Below are positions 45,926 to 58,200 of a stretch of DNA of 64,000 nucleotides, in pieces. Source of the DNA: Otis tarda. Lineage: Eukaryota > Chordata > Aves > Otidiformes > Otididae. A program made the translations under genes and the position numbers. Within the stretch, counting starts at the first letter, position 1; each line of letters begins with the position of its first letter. The stretch lies in assembly GCA_026413225.1 (NCBI GenBank), contig CM048552.1, positions 132,259,053 to 132,323,052 on the forward strand. Reading direction: 5' to 3'. The notes under the pieces were generated by a model. That model saw only the letters and a program-made list of their open reading frames with translations. It had not been told where the DNA came from and did no database searches.

Positions 45926-48900
45926 GTAATTTTGTAACACGTACACCTCCAGAACCTTTGATAGTCTCTTTTTAATGTTATGAAAAAGATGCACAATCTC
46001 TAGTAGCATTGATTTATTTTTTTTTCCACTGCACTTAATATGGTGTTAAAAGAAGCTGCTAACTTTACTGCTTTCTGTATTGATGTGCTGCAGCTGTTGC
46101 AGCTAACTAACCATGTTATGCTAGAAATTGATTTACAGTTATTTTCTGAAATATGAGTAAGCAAAGGTGGTCCATAGGTAAAGTGCTTAAGTATAAATTA
46201 CAGTGCATAAGGTTGTAACAGGAGATAAGATCACAAACTCTTCATAGAGCTCAAAGCCAAAACCTGTTCTTTTCTGTCACCAAATAAGTGTATAGATATG
46301 GCAGCAATGGGCAATCAAATGTAACTTCCATAGTTTGTTTTGTTTTGTTTTTTATTATTAGTCTTCTAATGTCACCTAATAAACATGATACTGTTCAGTG
46401 ACTTCTACAAATGTCTGTTAGAGTTTTGACAAACTGGGGTTGGAGATGGACGTCTCTCTCAATTGCTCACCCTGTACTCTACAGCTAAGTCTGGGTTGTT
46501 TTTTTTTTTTGGTATTTCTGGAAAACACTGTGAGAGACTAAGCTTCTAGATTTTCTTTTTCCCAGTGTCTGAAGTATGAGGTAGCACTGAGGGCCCTCGG
46601 ATTTCTTTCTCTTTCCCCATTGCCATCCTACCCAAGTGAAAGGCTCGCCTAAAAAACCCTCTTTTTCTCGCCTGGTCCCACTCTTAGGATCCAATAGATG
46701 ACCTTGCCCCCACACATCTTGTCCCTTACACCTCCGTCCATGGCAGGTCTGCTATTCTCTGGCATCTTGTTGGGCAGCAACTGGGATATTGTTGGCCTGA
46801 AGAAGTGCAAGCTGCCTCCTGCTTCTCTAGAACAGAGCTAGAGAGGAGACTACATGCAGGCAACACAGGTCCACTTTGAGGAAAGGAGCAAGAGGAGGGG
46901 CAGAAACTCAGTAAATATGGTCAGCATACAGGAGAGCTGTGCTCAGCAGTGCAGACTTGTGAAACTAGTTAGCGCAGTTGGTCCTGGTAGTAGTAAATTT
47001 TGGTACCACTTAGCATTTGTGTCATTATGGAATTGTGCTCTGGGCACCAGCTGTCCAAAGCTACCTGTATACTTTGTCTCTGACATTTATGACAAGGATT
47101 GTGAGTGATTTTGGTTTTATAATTGTGTTGTGAAGTCCTACAGTAAAGCCCCTTTTATCTCTCCCGTTTTCAGGCTGAATTGCCTGACAAAGGATTTTGT
47201 ACAACTGCAAAATTAGACACTGTTCTGGTAGATCCTTGTGAAGAGGGAGATGTCACTAGATGATTCCTCATTCCTGCCAAAATCTTGAGTAAGTTTGAAG
47301 AGGTTAAGTGAGATGCCGTTCTTGAAAGTGAGACTTCCGTTCCTAAGTCACTTGGATACTTTTGAAAAACATTACCCAGTATCTCCCTTTGGTTTAATTA
47401 GCACAAGAAGGACTAATTATCATTAGCCTGGTAAAAGGCAATGCTGGATAGAAACCTGAGATTGGAAATCCCTGATGAATTAGGCCTAACCTCCACTGAC
47501 AGTAAAACAACTATTAAAAGCTTTCCAATAGTGCTTACTGTGACCTTGCTGCTTTACATTATAAACAGATCTTACAGCTTGTGTGAAAGATATGATGAGT
47601 ATGTTAAAGAAGAGTCTGTGAAGACCCTTCCACTGAGTCACAGGACTCAGACTGGACCCCCTTGCTTGCTAAGCCCCCTCACAGGAAAGAGCCTAGGCCC
47701 AGCTGGACCCAGACTTAGCCCTGAATGTAATGAAGAGTTTGGACCCTAGGTTCTGCCATAGAGTCAGTTTATTTCAGCTCAACCCGGCCCCCTCCCTTGA
47801 GGAACCCTGAAAAAATAAACCCTTGGGCAATTATACCCTTCATGATCAAAGTCCCCACCCCCATGCACTCTTCACATGCTGTCCACACAATAGTTAGTCC
47901 AATGGTATTTCAGAGCTGGGGTTTTCTTGTTCCTCATCAGATCCCCTCCTCATCTCTAGACAGACCATCTCCTTATCTTCAAAGTTTGCAGCTGCTGGCT
48001 TGGGGTCCTCAGTTATCAAGGTCTTTGTTCGCTGTCTGCTACCTGTTTTGAAGGTGATATTTTTCCTTGAGTCATGGGTTTGGTTCCCCTTATCTTGTAA
48101 ATTAGGATGTCCAGTACTCCTTTGTTACCTCATCTGCATAGCCATCCATGCTAATGTACAGAGGTCATATAAAATTCACTTATGCTGAGCTTTAAAAAAG
48201 GCCTACTCGTGCTAAGCTGTAGGCAAGCTACAATTCAAGCACACTTGATTCTAATTTAGCTTACCTCTAAGCAATCACACAATTAATTCTAACATTCTAT
48301 AAGTAAACTTATTTTAATCCCCAATGGTGTATTAGACAGAGAACTTGGTTTTCTTTGCTATGTGTAGGGCTTATGCTAAGCAAAGCTGAATACTTTGCAA
48401 TACTCATTTGTGAACAAAGACGACACTGTATGCACTTGAGTATCTGTCAGGTGACATCTGATAACTGCCAAACTGTAGATTCCGTAAGAAGTTACCTGTA
48501 AGTAGCCTGTCTAGGTTGCTTATAACTGTCATACTGCTAATGAATTTATGATTTTGTGTTCTGATGCATTGTGCACTGGTGTTAGTGTAAATAATATGCA
48601 CTTACTGGGGGCTTTCACATATGTCCTGCCCCCATTAAGTTCATCAAACAGGTTGCAACTAAAGCAGCTTTTGGTAGCTTGTTTTTGGTTTAGTTTCTTT
48701 GTTTAAAAGCCTCTTTCCTCCTTTCATGATAAAATCATGTACCTCCTTTTTACATCATGCTGGTCTTTCCTCTGTCTGTCACTTTATTATCCCGGTTACT
48801 GTGCTCTTTAGGATACAGATACAAAGGCAAAGAAATGCTCCAGTTTTACTGCGTTGATAAAATTATCTCACAGTCCTGGTTATAAACTTATTGATACATA

Positions 48901-49097
48901 GCCCCACAGTCTGAGGTGGGGCAAGGTGGAATATTTATAATGGGTTAATGAATAATGTGGAAACATTTTGATGTGTACCTCACTCTGAGGAAATGGTACT
49001 TTTATTAGAAATTATGCTTTTTATCAGAAATATAACTATGTTTCATAAGAAATATCTAACAATCTTATTCCTGTATTTCTATTTTTTGTTTCTTTAG
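45926..49097 (+). other. MAP3K15: MAP3K15 intron 4 (3,172 bp)
   Basis: Contains a C-rich, LTR-like block at roughly 47617-48292 (listed separately). The remainder is AT-rich with a T11 tract near 46499. The acceptor TTTCTTTAG closes it at 49097. No gene is seen. Confidence 0.7.
47617..48292 (-). mobile_element. Possible LTR or unclassified repeat
   Basis: A C-rich island (for example GGACCCCCTTGC, AACCCGGCCCCCTCCC) contrasts with the flanking intron. On the + strand it would begin TGTGAAGACCCTTCC at 47617, and it could end TTCTAACA near 48292, giving TG...CA-type ends. On the minus strand an AAATAAA signal occurs at about 47768-47774. No target-site duplication, primer-binding site or internal coding frame was found, and the TATA position is unclear. 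It is read as a solo LTR-like element with low confidence; ends are approximate. Confidence 0.3.
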
Positions 49098-49266
49098 TGC
49101 CTATTATAAAGAAACACTGCTAAATGATATTAGAAAAGCTAGAGAGAAGTATCAAGGAGATGAACTGGCTAAGGAGCTGGCCAGGATTAAGCTTCGTATG
49201 GATAATACTGAAGTGCTGACTTCTGACATTGTCATAAACCTGCTTCTTTCTTACAGAGATATTCAG
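49098..49266 (+). CDS. MAP3K15: MAP3K15 exon 5: start of TPR-rich regulatory region
   Basis: Acceptor TTTCTTTAG|TGCC and donor ATTCAG|GTATGT bound 169 bases covering the end of Cys228 to Gln284, ending in phase 0. The peptide AYYKETLLNDIRKAREKYQG, followed by ELAKELARIKLRMDNTEVLT and NLLLSYRDIQ, is charged and helical. It corresponds to the beginning of the ASK central regulatory region (TRAF-binding/TPR module). In ASK1 this region sits between the thioredoxin-binding domain and the kinase and promotes activation by primed MKK binding. Confidence 0.97.
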
Positions 49267-50515
49267 GTATGTTCCTAAAGATTAAGGAAGATTATTTTAC
49301 CATGGGATTTTGGCTCTTGTTTGTTTTTCTGTACTTGTTTGTACTTTCTGTTTGTTAAAGAGTGATTCAAGGCTGACACTGAATTGTTACATTGTTTAAC
49401 AGTTTGATTTGTTTGTTGGGCTTTTATTTATTTTGCCTGTGAAGCAGAGACACAGATTAGATGAGGTCTCATATTTTGTTATTAGTAATTTTTAACCTAC
49501 TTTAAAAAAAAATTTCAAAATCCCCTACCGAAGCAAGATGTTTGCTTTTCCCTTCCCTCCCCAGCTCTCAAAGTCAAATACATTTATAAATGAAGAAAGT
49601 GCGTTTGTATTGGCCAGAGGTGTCCAAGTTGAGAACTATCATTCAAAGAAACATTAATTTGTTTTAAAGTGTAACTGCACTTTTTTTTTTTTTAAGTAAG
49701 TTCTGCTTTTGCTAAAACACACCCTGTGTACTGTATTTCCAAACTGCATATGTTTGACATCCCTTTAAAAATATACTTCCAACTATTCTATGGACATTTT
49801 TTCCCGTCAGGAGCTATGTTGGTTATTTCATAAGTTCTAGATGGGTCGTGAGAGCAGTGGTTGACCACATCATCCTGCATAACCTAACTTTCTATTCTGA
49901 GATGTGTATTTTCCTGCAGCACTTTATCCAACCTCGTTTTGTTCAACTCTGGTGATAATTTGCATTCTTTTGAAAGATCTTCTCTGTTGAGAAATGTCAT
50001 AATCTGGAAACAAGTTTTGAACAAACAAATTAAGTAATCTGAGGCAATTTGTGATGTCAGTAAACTGGCCTCTTCAGCAATGTATATGTGGGTTACCCGT
50101 GAGAAACCAAAATGAACGCACAACCAGCTGACATACTGCAGAATGAACTGTACTGGAGTCTGCAATGACCTGATGAACTGTCATTCATCAGAAATCTTTA
50201 ATAAGGCCTGAAAGAGCCAGACTCTTCACCTCTCCTTCCTGGTGCTGGGTCTGTAATTGATGAAATTCGCCAGAGGGATTCAGTAATTTGGACAGTAGCA
50301 TTGAGGTGAGGAAGAGGCAAGTACTGACATGGATAGATAAAATCCCTATTTAATTCCTTACACAGAGTTTGTGGCTATTTCACTGACTCTTCTAGGAACA
50401 GTCAACTGAGATACTGTCAAGCAGTCATGATACATTTTAGTTTAGTGTTGCTTTCCTCTGCTTTCAGTTTCTTTTATTTTCTTTCTTTTTTCTTTTTTTT
50501 CTTAATTCATACCAG
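49267..50515 (+). other. MAP3K15: MAP3K15 intron 5 (1,249 bp)
   Basis: AT-rich intron with a T tract at about 49680-49694 and a CTTTCTTTTTT-rich pyrimidine tract ahead of the exon 6 acceptor (ATACCAG). An antisense 93-codon frame at 49884-50165 is without recognisable domain. Nothing else seen. Confidence 0.75.
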
Positions 50516-50622
50516 GACTATGATGCTATGGTGAAGCTGGTAGAAACACTAGAAATGCTTCCTACCTGTGATCTGGCTGATCAACACAACATTAAATTTC
50601 ATTATGCTTTTGCGTTGAATCG
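50516..50622 (+). CDS. MAP3K15: MAP3K15 exon 6: TPR helices
   Basis: Acceptor CATACCAG|GACTAT and donor TTGAATCG|GTAAGG bound 107 bases, residues 285-319 plus two bases of Arg320. The peptide [20 protein letters not shown] and then [14 protein letters not shown] forms an amphipathic helix pair typical of the tetratricopeptide-like repeats of ASK kinases. It follows a phase 0 donor and leads into exon 7 in phase 2. Confidence 0.97.
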
Positions 50623-51217
50623 GTAAGGATGATTGATTGAGGTTGTTTCATTTTACTGCTGTTCCATATGGGCTTATATATAAATTTACAGTGCAGATAA
50701 TGTAAAATTGTTTCTCCTTTCTGCACGCACTGATATTCACCACAGTCATCTTTCCTTAATCTCATACTTCCTGTACTAGAACAGCTTGTAACTTTTGAAA
50801 TCATTGTTTTCCAACAACCATCATTTTGTCAACAACCTGACGAGAGTGGATCTGTTCTGAAGGCCGCTTGAGTAATTACGAAAGAGTCCAATGATATCAG
50901 TGGGTTTTTGGTCAGGCTGAGATTGTTTATTCTGAGTCACTGATTATTCTGAACGTCTGGCAAAGTTTAGCGTAACAGAGTTATAAGTGAGTTGTTAAAG
51001 TAATAGGTAACAAAAATGACCAATTTTCCATCAATAAGAATGCAGAATTTAGCTTCTACAGTTGTTTTTGCCTTCCTGAAACAAAATGATGGACAAAAGT
51101 CAAAAGTTAAGACTTGAACATTTTCAGAACAAATCCACTTAGTTAAAAATGACATCCACCGTTTTGCTTTTATCTTCTTACTTCCATGGGATTTTTGAAT
51201 CACTTTTTTTTTTCCTG

Positions 51218-51241
51218 TTTTTTTTTTTTTAAAAAAAAAAA
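51218..51241. repeat. T tract joined to A tract, self-complementary
   Basis: Thirteen T residues followed immediately by eleven A residues can fold back on themselves or extrude as a cruciform. A tail-to-tail meeting of a T tract and an A tract is rare in this otherwise T-dominated intron. It could be an assembly or slippage artefact. Confidence 0.8.
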
Positions 51242-52344
51242 TTAGTGAGTCTATCAGTATCTATTTATAAAAACACAGAACAATGTTTTCACTTAATATT
51301 CTATTAATTTCAGCATACAGAACAGTATTAATGTTGCTCAGTACAACTGATTGAGCCTACCAGGAACAAAATACATCATAAGCAAAACAGAATTAGCAAT
51401 CTGGAAGAATATCTGACCCTGCAGAAGTTATTGTTTGCTTAATTTCTTTACAAAAGTGTGCCAGAACTGTGATCATAATGAACAGAGAAAGTCGTTCATT
51501 TATGTCCTCTTAGACTCTGTAACTAAGTTCTGTTGGCAATTAATTTCATTTAGTGTTTTCAAGTCAGTGTTATTCTAGTGGCAGGCAAGTGGTAGAGGAT
51601 TGCTTGATTGCTTCTGGGGGCCTTGGGTCTTTGCTGGTACATCGAGTGGACACAAGTTGTGCACATCGAGCCACAGTTGTGCACAGTTCTGGGTCTAAGT
51701 TAACAAGCTGTACTAAGGGAAGGGACAGGGGTGTTTTACTTTAGATTCAGCATCGTTCCAGCCTAGCTGCATGTCTTCTGGTTCAGAGCCAGCCTGGGTC
51801 TGACCTGGCTTGAATCATGAGCAAAGCAAGCCTGGGCCTGCCTGTAGAGTACTGTGCATAAATGTACTAAAGTGCTTAGTATTATCGTATGCAGGGGAGG
51901 CCGACATTTTAATGCTAATTTCTGGTACTCTGATTCACAGAGCAGGTTTTTAAGCACAACCCCTCTCCTAGATCACTTCTTCCTCCCTGGTTTCCATTTC
52001 AGAGCAGACCATAGAGAGCATCTTAGATTTGTCATACGATGTCTAATAACAGAGGCTAATAATGGATGTTTGCAATGACAGGCTTGTGCTTGTTTCCAAG
52101 CCTGGGCTATCTAAACAGGTCACCCTCCTGGCTGCTTGTTTAGAAGTCTTAAGGAGCAAAAGGCCATCCCTCTACCAGTGTCTAGAGCTAATTAATTTTG
52201 ACTCCACACACAAACAGAGCAGAGAGTGCTTTCTTTTATACAGACGTGGGTTGGTTTAAGATGTTGTTCCTTGTTGCCTCCCAGCTGAGATTTAGGTCTG
52301 AGATTGTGTCTTAATTCAGGCATAGGATGGAACACATCTGTTAC

Positions 52345-52360
52345 CATCCGATTTCGGATG
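52345..52360. repeat. 16-bp palindrome CATCCGA-TT-TCGGATG
   Basis: Seven-base perfect arms around a TT spacer, with two CpG dinucleotides conserved in an AT-rich intron. It sits just inside the proposed left end of the LTR and may belong to its U5 end. Confidence 0.8.
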
Positions 52361-52650
52361 AGAGGAAGGCCCCTTTGCGTTCTAGCTGACCTCAGACAAG
52401 TCTGAGAGGCTAGGGCTGGCTAGGCCAACCTGTCACTGCAGGTTCGATCACCTTGAGCAAGATTAAGACACAAACAAGGTCAAATGCTGTATACTCAAAA
52501 CAGCTTTTATTATCAAAAGTAGAAAATTATAGTAGCGATAGGACAGAGTGAGAAGAAAAGGTGGAAATTAAGCAAACATTTGGGATAGAGTTGCAAGAAT
52601 AGTCACCACCATGGATCTGCAGCATCCGGGGGGGTCCAAATCTCTTCGTG

Positions 52651-52748
52651 CTTCGGTGGTGGGCGATTGCAGTGAGGTCTTGTCTTTGGCAGTGGGCAAT
52701 TGTGTCAGTGTTTGTCTTCGGTGGTGGACGATTGCATTGGTGTTTCAT
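52651..52748 (-). repeat. Three ~33-bp tandem units inside the LTR
   Basis: Units start at 52651, 52684 and 52716 (33, 32 and 33 bases) with the shared pattern CTT(C/T)GG(T/C)(G/A)GTGG(G/A)C(G/A)ATTG on the + strand. The third unit is closest to the first. They fall between the TATA-like and poly-A signals, the position of the R region. Confidence 0.8.
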
Positions 52749-54055
52749 GGTGAGGGTTTTTCCCAACAGTCTTTTTATCCCCCCTCAACAAGGACTGTGG
52801 TTTCTGACCACCTGCACCATCTCCACATTTCTGTACATTCGCGCATACATGGCCCCCGATTCATTTGCGATTCATGGCCCCGCTCTGCACACAATTGTTA
52901 CATGCAATTGTCCTGATCTTATCCAACATCTTATCCAGAGTTTCTCACTTGGCCAAGCAATCTTCTGAGACAAATGCTCTGCAGTTCAGTCTTTCATATG
53001 CAAGCAGGCTTTGAGACAAAAGTCGCACAATTCAGTCTCTCACAACATCTTTAGGTGTAAGTTCAGCCCAAATGTGCAATGTGAACATTTTCAATATTTG
53101 TATTCACATCTTTGGTGTGAAGTAAAAGATGCTGTGTAATTGAGGACTGGGTGCTTCAGATATAGATGGCTGTTTGCTTCAGTCCATGGGTATACCTAGC
53201 CTGGGAGGCAAGCACTGTGTAAGGAGACGGTGAGGTATAGGAGCTGCCATGAAAGAATGTTCTCATAGTTCCAGATTCTTGAAAGCTAAGAAATTTCTGA
53301 ATTAAGATTGTGGGGTTTTTCCCCTCTGTTTTAAATGTGTGTGTAATTGAAGGCTGTCTGATTTTTTCCCTCGAGAACTTTGCCTGGTGTGGTGCAGTGG
53401 AATAGCTGGAGGTCAGCTGGTCAGTATCTTGATATTTTGTGTTGATCTGCTTGTTAAAGATGTAACAGTGCTGTATGATAAATAAATACACATTTATTAT
53501 GTGGCATAGCCCTCCACCCCAAACATGAAGTACCATTAGTTCCTTATGGCTCCTGTCATGTTTATTGTTGTAATACCCGAGCAATTTGTCACTGTATCAT
53601 GGAGAAATAGAACAATGGTGTTTACATACATTTACAGGTATGTAACTAACAGAGATACACGCAAAGTCCACTAAAGGTTCTTAGCTTGAAGTGTCTACAG
53701 TGTAATTTTTCTTTTGAAGTATAAAACATGATGAAATATATTTTAAAATCACATTGTCTTCAGCAATAAATGTAAATGCATCTTTCTTAATTAGCCTTCA
53801 GACTATCAAGCTAGCTAGTCTAAAAGAGGACTGCACATTTCTGTGGCAAGTCTTTGGGTCAAGGAACCAGCATGGCCTCCAGCTGCCTCAGGTGTATGGT
53901 TGTCACTTTTCCTGCAGCTCCCAGCCTCTACTCTACCTGCATCCCAGCTCCGAGACAGGGGCCTCAACACTAATAGCAAATTCAAGTCCATGGCAGAACC
54001 TCACAGTAAAACCAGCTCTTATATGAGATTACTAGTGGTCATTGTTCCTTTAAAC

Positions 54056-54083
54056 AAATAAACAAAACAAACAAACAAACAAA
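54056..54083. repeat. (AAAC)n microsatellite
   Basis: Interrupted AAAC/AAAT units ending in three clean AAAC copies and an A run. It is a simple repeat of intron 6, likely length-variable. Confidence 0.8.
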
Positions 54084-55238
54084 AAACCACACAAACCTAC
54101 CCTTGATCACACAGTTTAATTCTATGTTGGCAAGTGCACATATGGGGCCTGAATTTACATTGTAATGCTGACATGAATTTCTGGGGTTTTTTTTTTTTCT
54201 GAAATTTTGAGTGTTTTGGCATTTTAAAGAGTGTTTCTGTGTGTTATGCCATGGTTTACATGCCATCATGTTTGTTACTTTTGTTCATTCCACTCTCCTG
54301 TGTGAGTTACGGCTATAGTTCATGCAATTGATTTAAGTTAAGGCTGCTGGCCTTAGGACCTGGCACTTACCAGATGAGCTCTGTTATGTACTGCTGTTAT
54401 AGCTGAAGTCTGCCGAGTGCTTTTATTGATGAATTTCTAGGTTCACTCACAGAGGAGCTGGTCAATCATCCTTTTGTTGCAGAAGCTTTTACCCTGGGAT
54501 TTGATGTCTTACAGAATCTGAATGTGTGAACACATCCAGCTACCCCTCCAATAAGTAATTTGCCAGAATATCTAGTGCAACAGCTGTCTTATTAATGAAA
54601 AGAAGGTAGAAATACTACCTGCATGTGTGGCATGGTGTTAAAACTGGTTCTCTAGTATTACAGCTTTTTTCTTCTCTTTTTAAAATTAAAAAACCCTAAG
54701 ATTATTCGCAAGGGAGATGGACCTATAAAGTGATTTAATATGTTTTATTAATGTGCTTTAATGTGCTTAGAATATGCATCTATTCATGCCTTTAGTGTTT
54801 GGAATCACAATAGTTCAATGTTTTAAAGTATATAGATTAATTATAAGCAACAGTTAAATTTTCTATCCATCTGGAAAAAAAAACCAAACCAAACAAACAG
54901 TGAAAGAAGATCTTAAAGTGTTTTGTTTGGTTTTTTTTTTTTAAACCTACTATTGTTTTTCACCAAGTCTTTTGCAGAAAGCAATAACTGTGATATTGCA
55001 TTTAAAAAAGAAAGTTTAAAAAAAAAGAATTTCCTATTCTGTGTTTTATATTCCCTCAAATTATCTAAAAGCATTGAGCAAGTCACATAAGCAGTACAAA
55101 TAATGATCAAAGCCAATGGGAAAGGAAAGTTTTGCAATCCATTTCTGTGAGTTTTACTTGCTTTTAATCAGGTTAAGAGAATAATGAAAAAAGGATGCTA
55201 GTTTGTTCTTTATTTTTTTTTTATTTCTTGTTAATGTA

Positions 55239-55271
55239 CTCTCTCTCTCTCTCTCTCTTTATATATATATA
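55239..55271. repeat. (CT)n-(TA)n compound microsatellite
   Basis: Ten CT units (55239-55258) followed by TT and a run of alternating AT (55261-55271). A candidate polymorphic marker with no evident regulatory role. Confidence 0.9.
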
Positions 55272-58200
55272 AAGTACATATATTTGCAGTTAATTCAAAT
55301 GGTAGGCGTCCTTGTCAGCCGGCTGTTTGCTTAGAATCCACTTCACTAATTTAGGGCTGCCTAGCAAAGCTTTTTTAATTACTTAAAATACACTTACGCT
55401 TGAGTATTTTCCAGTTGTCCTTATTTACCAGAACTGGAGTTATGAAGTTCTGGAAGCTTGCAAAGAGGCCAAAGGGTATGCCAAAGTCTGTTCAAAACAG
55501 AGTAGACTTTAAAACCAAACCCAGTCTTGGCATGAGGCCAGAGCTGTGAAGATTTCAATCTCTCTTCAATCTCTTTCCAAGGCAATTCTATCTTTACTTG
55601 TATTAAGGGCAGCTGCAGTCACTATTATTTAACTCAGCATGCTATGTTTTTAACAAACAACATATTCCAATACAATAATAAAAAAGGACAATTAGCAAGC
55701 GAGGGGCGTAACAGTGCAAGTAGAAAATCGCTAGTAATTGTGAGTAATAGTAGCCATAGGAAATTATTCCCATTGTAAAATACTGGGTTATTTAAAGTGT
55801 TCTGTTCTGTGATTATTCGGATTTAGTAAAAAACACATCATGGGGTTCCTTATTTTGTATGAGTGGATTGCATGAAGCACTTGAAGTGTATATGAAGGGG
55901 AAAGAAATAGCTCATTTTTTTCGTTGTCATGTCTAACTGGAGACTTGCAAATTTAGTTCCAGTCTCAAAGCCCAATTTAGGGTCTTGGTTTCCTCATTCA
56001 CTGTTTCAAATATTGAAGTTTCTATCATTAGATTGTATCCTCACTGAACTGTGTCTTAACTCACAAATTAGTTTCTTGTTTTAAGCGAGAGTGCAAGTGT
56101 AATAACTCTAATTCAAACTATTTGTTGTGTTCCTCAATAATTAAGAATTTTTTTTGAAATATTTTTTTCTGTAGATTTCTGTACAGTTAGTAGCAGTGCA
56201 GGTCATCTACTATGGAGTCCTTAAGGCATCCTTAACTAAGAGGGTCCTATTTTTATGCAAGAAAATTCAAAATATGTATTATTAATTATATATAATTACT
56301 GTAAGCAAAGGTACATGATAATAAATGAACACAGTATCGTATATGAATACTAGTTATTGTGTGAATGGTTGTATTTATACTAACCACTTAAGTTGTCTCA
56401 CTGACATTTCCTCTGCAATGTGACAATGAGATCAGAGGTTTTTTTAATCGTAATATGTGTAGTAAACTATTGATAGCTGCTTCAAGACTGAAATCAGAAG
56501 ATAAACAAGATTCAGATAGGAATAGAGTGGGGAAAAAGCAGGTTACTCTTTTTGAATGTACTATTCTATGGGAAATGTTTTCAGAATCGTTTGTTACAGT
56601 TTGATTTATTTCCCTGTGCATTACTCTTCCAGAAATGTGTTTGCTTATAGAGGCCTTAAAATAATAAGAGAAGATAAAATTGATGTCAACATGAAATATA
56701 ACAGAAACCACCTCTGTAGCCGTATGGAGTGATTCAGAGAGGTAAAGGAGGAGTGGATAATGTGTAGGATAGGGAGACAGGTAAAAGAGGCTTGTGTAGA
56801 CAGGGAAGGGAGAAGACTGCTTCTGCAATTAAAGCAGCATGGTAGAGTAAGCAGACAGATAAATCACATGGCAACTTTAGCAAAGTGGCAAGAGAATCGG
56901 TGAGCAGTTTCTGGTTATCAGGCAAAACTAAACTGGCTACAGAACACTGAGAGTAATTTAGAAGAAGAAATTAGAGGCTGTGAAGGTGACCTGCAGGACA
57001 ACCTTTCTTTTTTTTTTTTTTTTTTTTTTAAAATAAACCTGTAGAGTTATTTCTGTCTGAATAGCTTCCTTCCTACAGAAACCATTCCATACCATTGATC
57101 ATTCTTCTCTCCCTTCTTTGATTTTTTTTTTTTTCCTAATCCTAATAGTTTAGTTTCTTTTTTATATACAGCCTAAAACTGTACACAGTACTGAAGATCA
57201 GTGTGATGGATATTTGTGAGAAGGCATCATGATGTTTTAAATTTTTACTCTGTCCATTTCCTTTTAATTCCTAGCATTTTGCTTGTGTGGGGTTTTGGCA
57301 GTGTTTCATTGAGTACTAGGATATTTTCATAATTGCCCTAGTATTTAGAAATAAGTTGAAGATCTCTTTCCTCACTGGCAGTAGCTTTTCCATTTATCAT
57401 GTTCACATAATTTAGTCTGCTTTTCACTATTTGGATGCTGTGCAAGCTTTGGCAAGGTTTTAGGGAGAGAACTAAAATGTGCTAACAAAGAAACCAGTGC
57501 GGGAAAAAAAAGTATTATTACCAGCTCTCCCACAGTATGTGCTTTGTTTTAATATAGTTCCTGAATAAGTTGTAGTAGTATTATTTTTTTTCTAGCTCAT
57601 TTACCATTAAACTATATTCTGTAAAGGTAAAACTGTATTTTGAAAGAATTTTCAGGTTGTGATTAGTCATTTTAAAAACTGCTCCTCCCAAACCCAGACA
57701 AACCATGAAGAGTAACAAATATTTTCACTTTATGTGTATGCAGAATTGTTTAAGGTAGGTCCTTTCTGTAGTAGCCTATTGCGATTCTGCTCTGGCTTAT
57801 AAAACTTCATATTCAGGGGATTTGCTTCACAGAATCGATCTCACCTGATGCACCACTTTGCTGCATAAAGAGAACGTTTTGTACCTTCCTTCGCATGCCT
57901 GTGTGTTATAACATGCAGTACTTCAGCTTTCCCTGTTCAGAGAGGCAGTGGCATCTCAGTCCTTGGAGGTTTAAACAATTCAGCTTTTCAGACAAAGCCA
58001 AGGCTACCATGGTCTACTATTGGGAGATGGTTCGTATTAACAGTAGTGAAACTTGGGTACTATTACTGAGAGATACTGATTGGTTCAGAACAGGTTTGGT
58101 TAGAGCACGCTGACCTGTGCAATGGATTTACCACCGCACTTTTAAACTTCTAGTTATTTCTTGTAAAACAGAAAGAAGATACTTTCTCCTTGTGTCCTCA

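Larger units (their letters stand above)
52339..53047 (-). mobile_element. Probable solo LTR of an endogenous retrovirus
   Basis: Read on the minus strand, the element starts TGTTGTGAGAGACTG at 53047, has a TATA-like ATAAAA at 52778-52773 and a poly-A signal AATAAA at 52511-52506, and could end with GGTAACA at 52339. That gives U3, R and U5 in the right order, with TG...CA ends and a short terminal inverted repeat (TGTT...AACA). The left end is uncertain; about 52430 is an alternative. No convincing target-site duplication is visible. Three ~33-bp tandem copies lie between the TATA and poly-A signals. There are no gag, pol or env frames, so it is a recombined solo LTR in antisense orientation to MAP3K15. 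Its family was not determined. Confidence 0.55.

Noticed and set aside
45739-45975. 78-codon plus-strand frame overlapping exon 4
   Set aside because: It is the wrong frame of exon 4 running into intron 4; the true frame encodes conserved MAP3K15 residues.
53156-53584. 142-codon minus-strand frame next to the solo LTR
   Set aside because: I considered a retroviral gene remnant, but the translation shows no gag, pol or env motif and begins outside the LTR boundary.
55239-55271. (CT)n tract as a GAGA-type regulatory element
   Set aside because: It is a simple compound microsatellite in mid-intron, far from the promoter, with nothing pointing to a regulatory role.
56388-56828. 146-codon minus-strand frame in intron 6
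   Set aside because: Composition is Ser/Leu/Ile-rich and random-looking, with no domain, splice context or promoter; a frame of this length is not surprising in 64 kb read in six frames.
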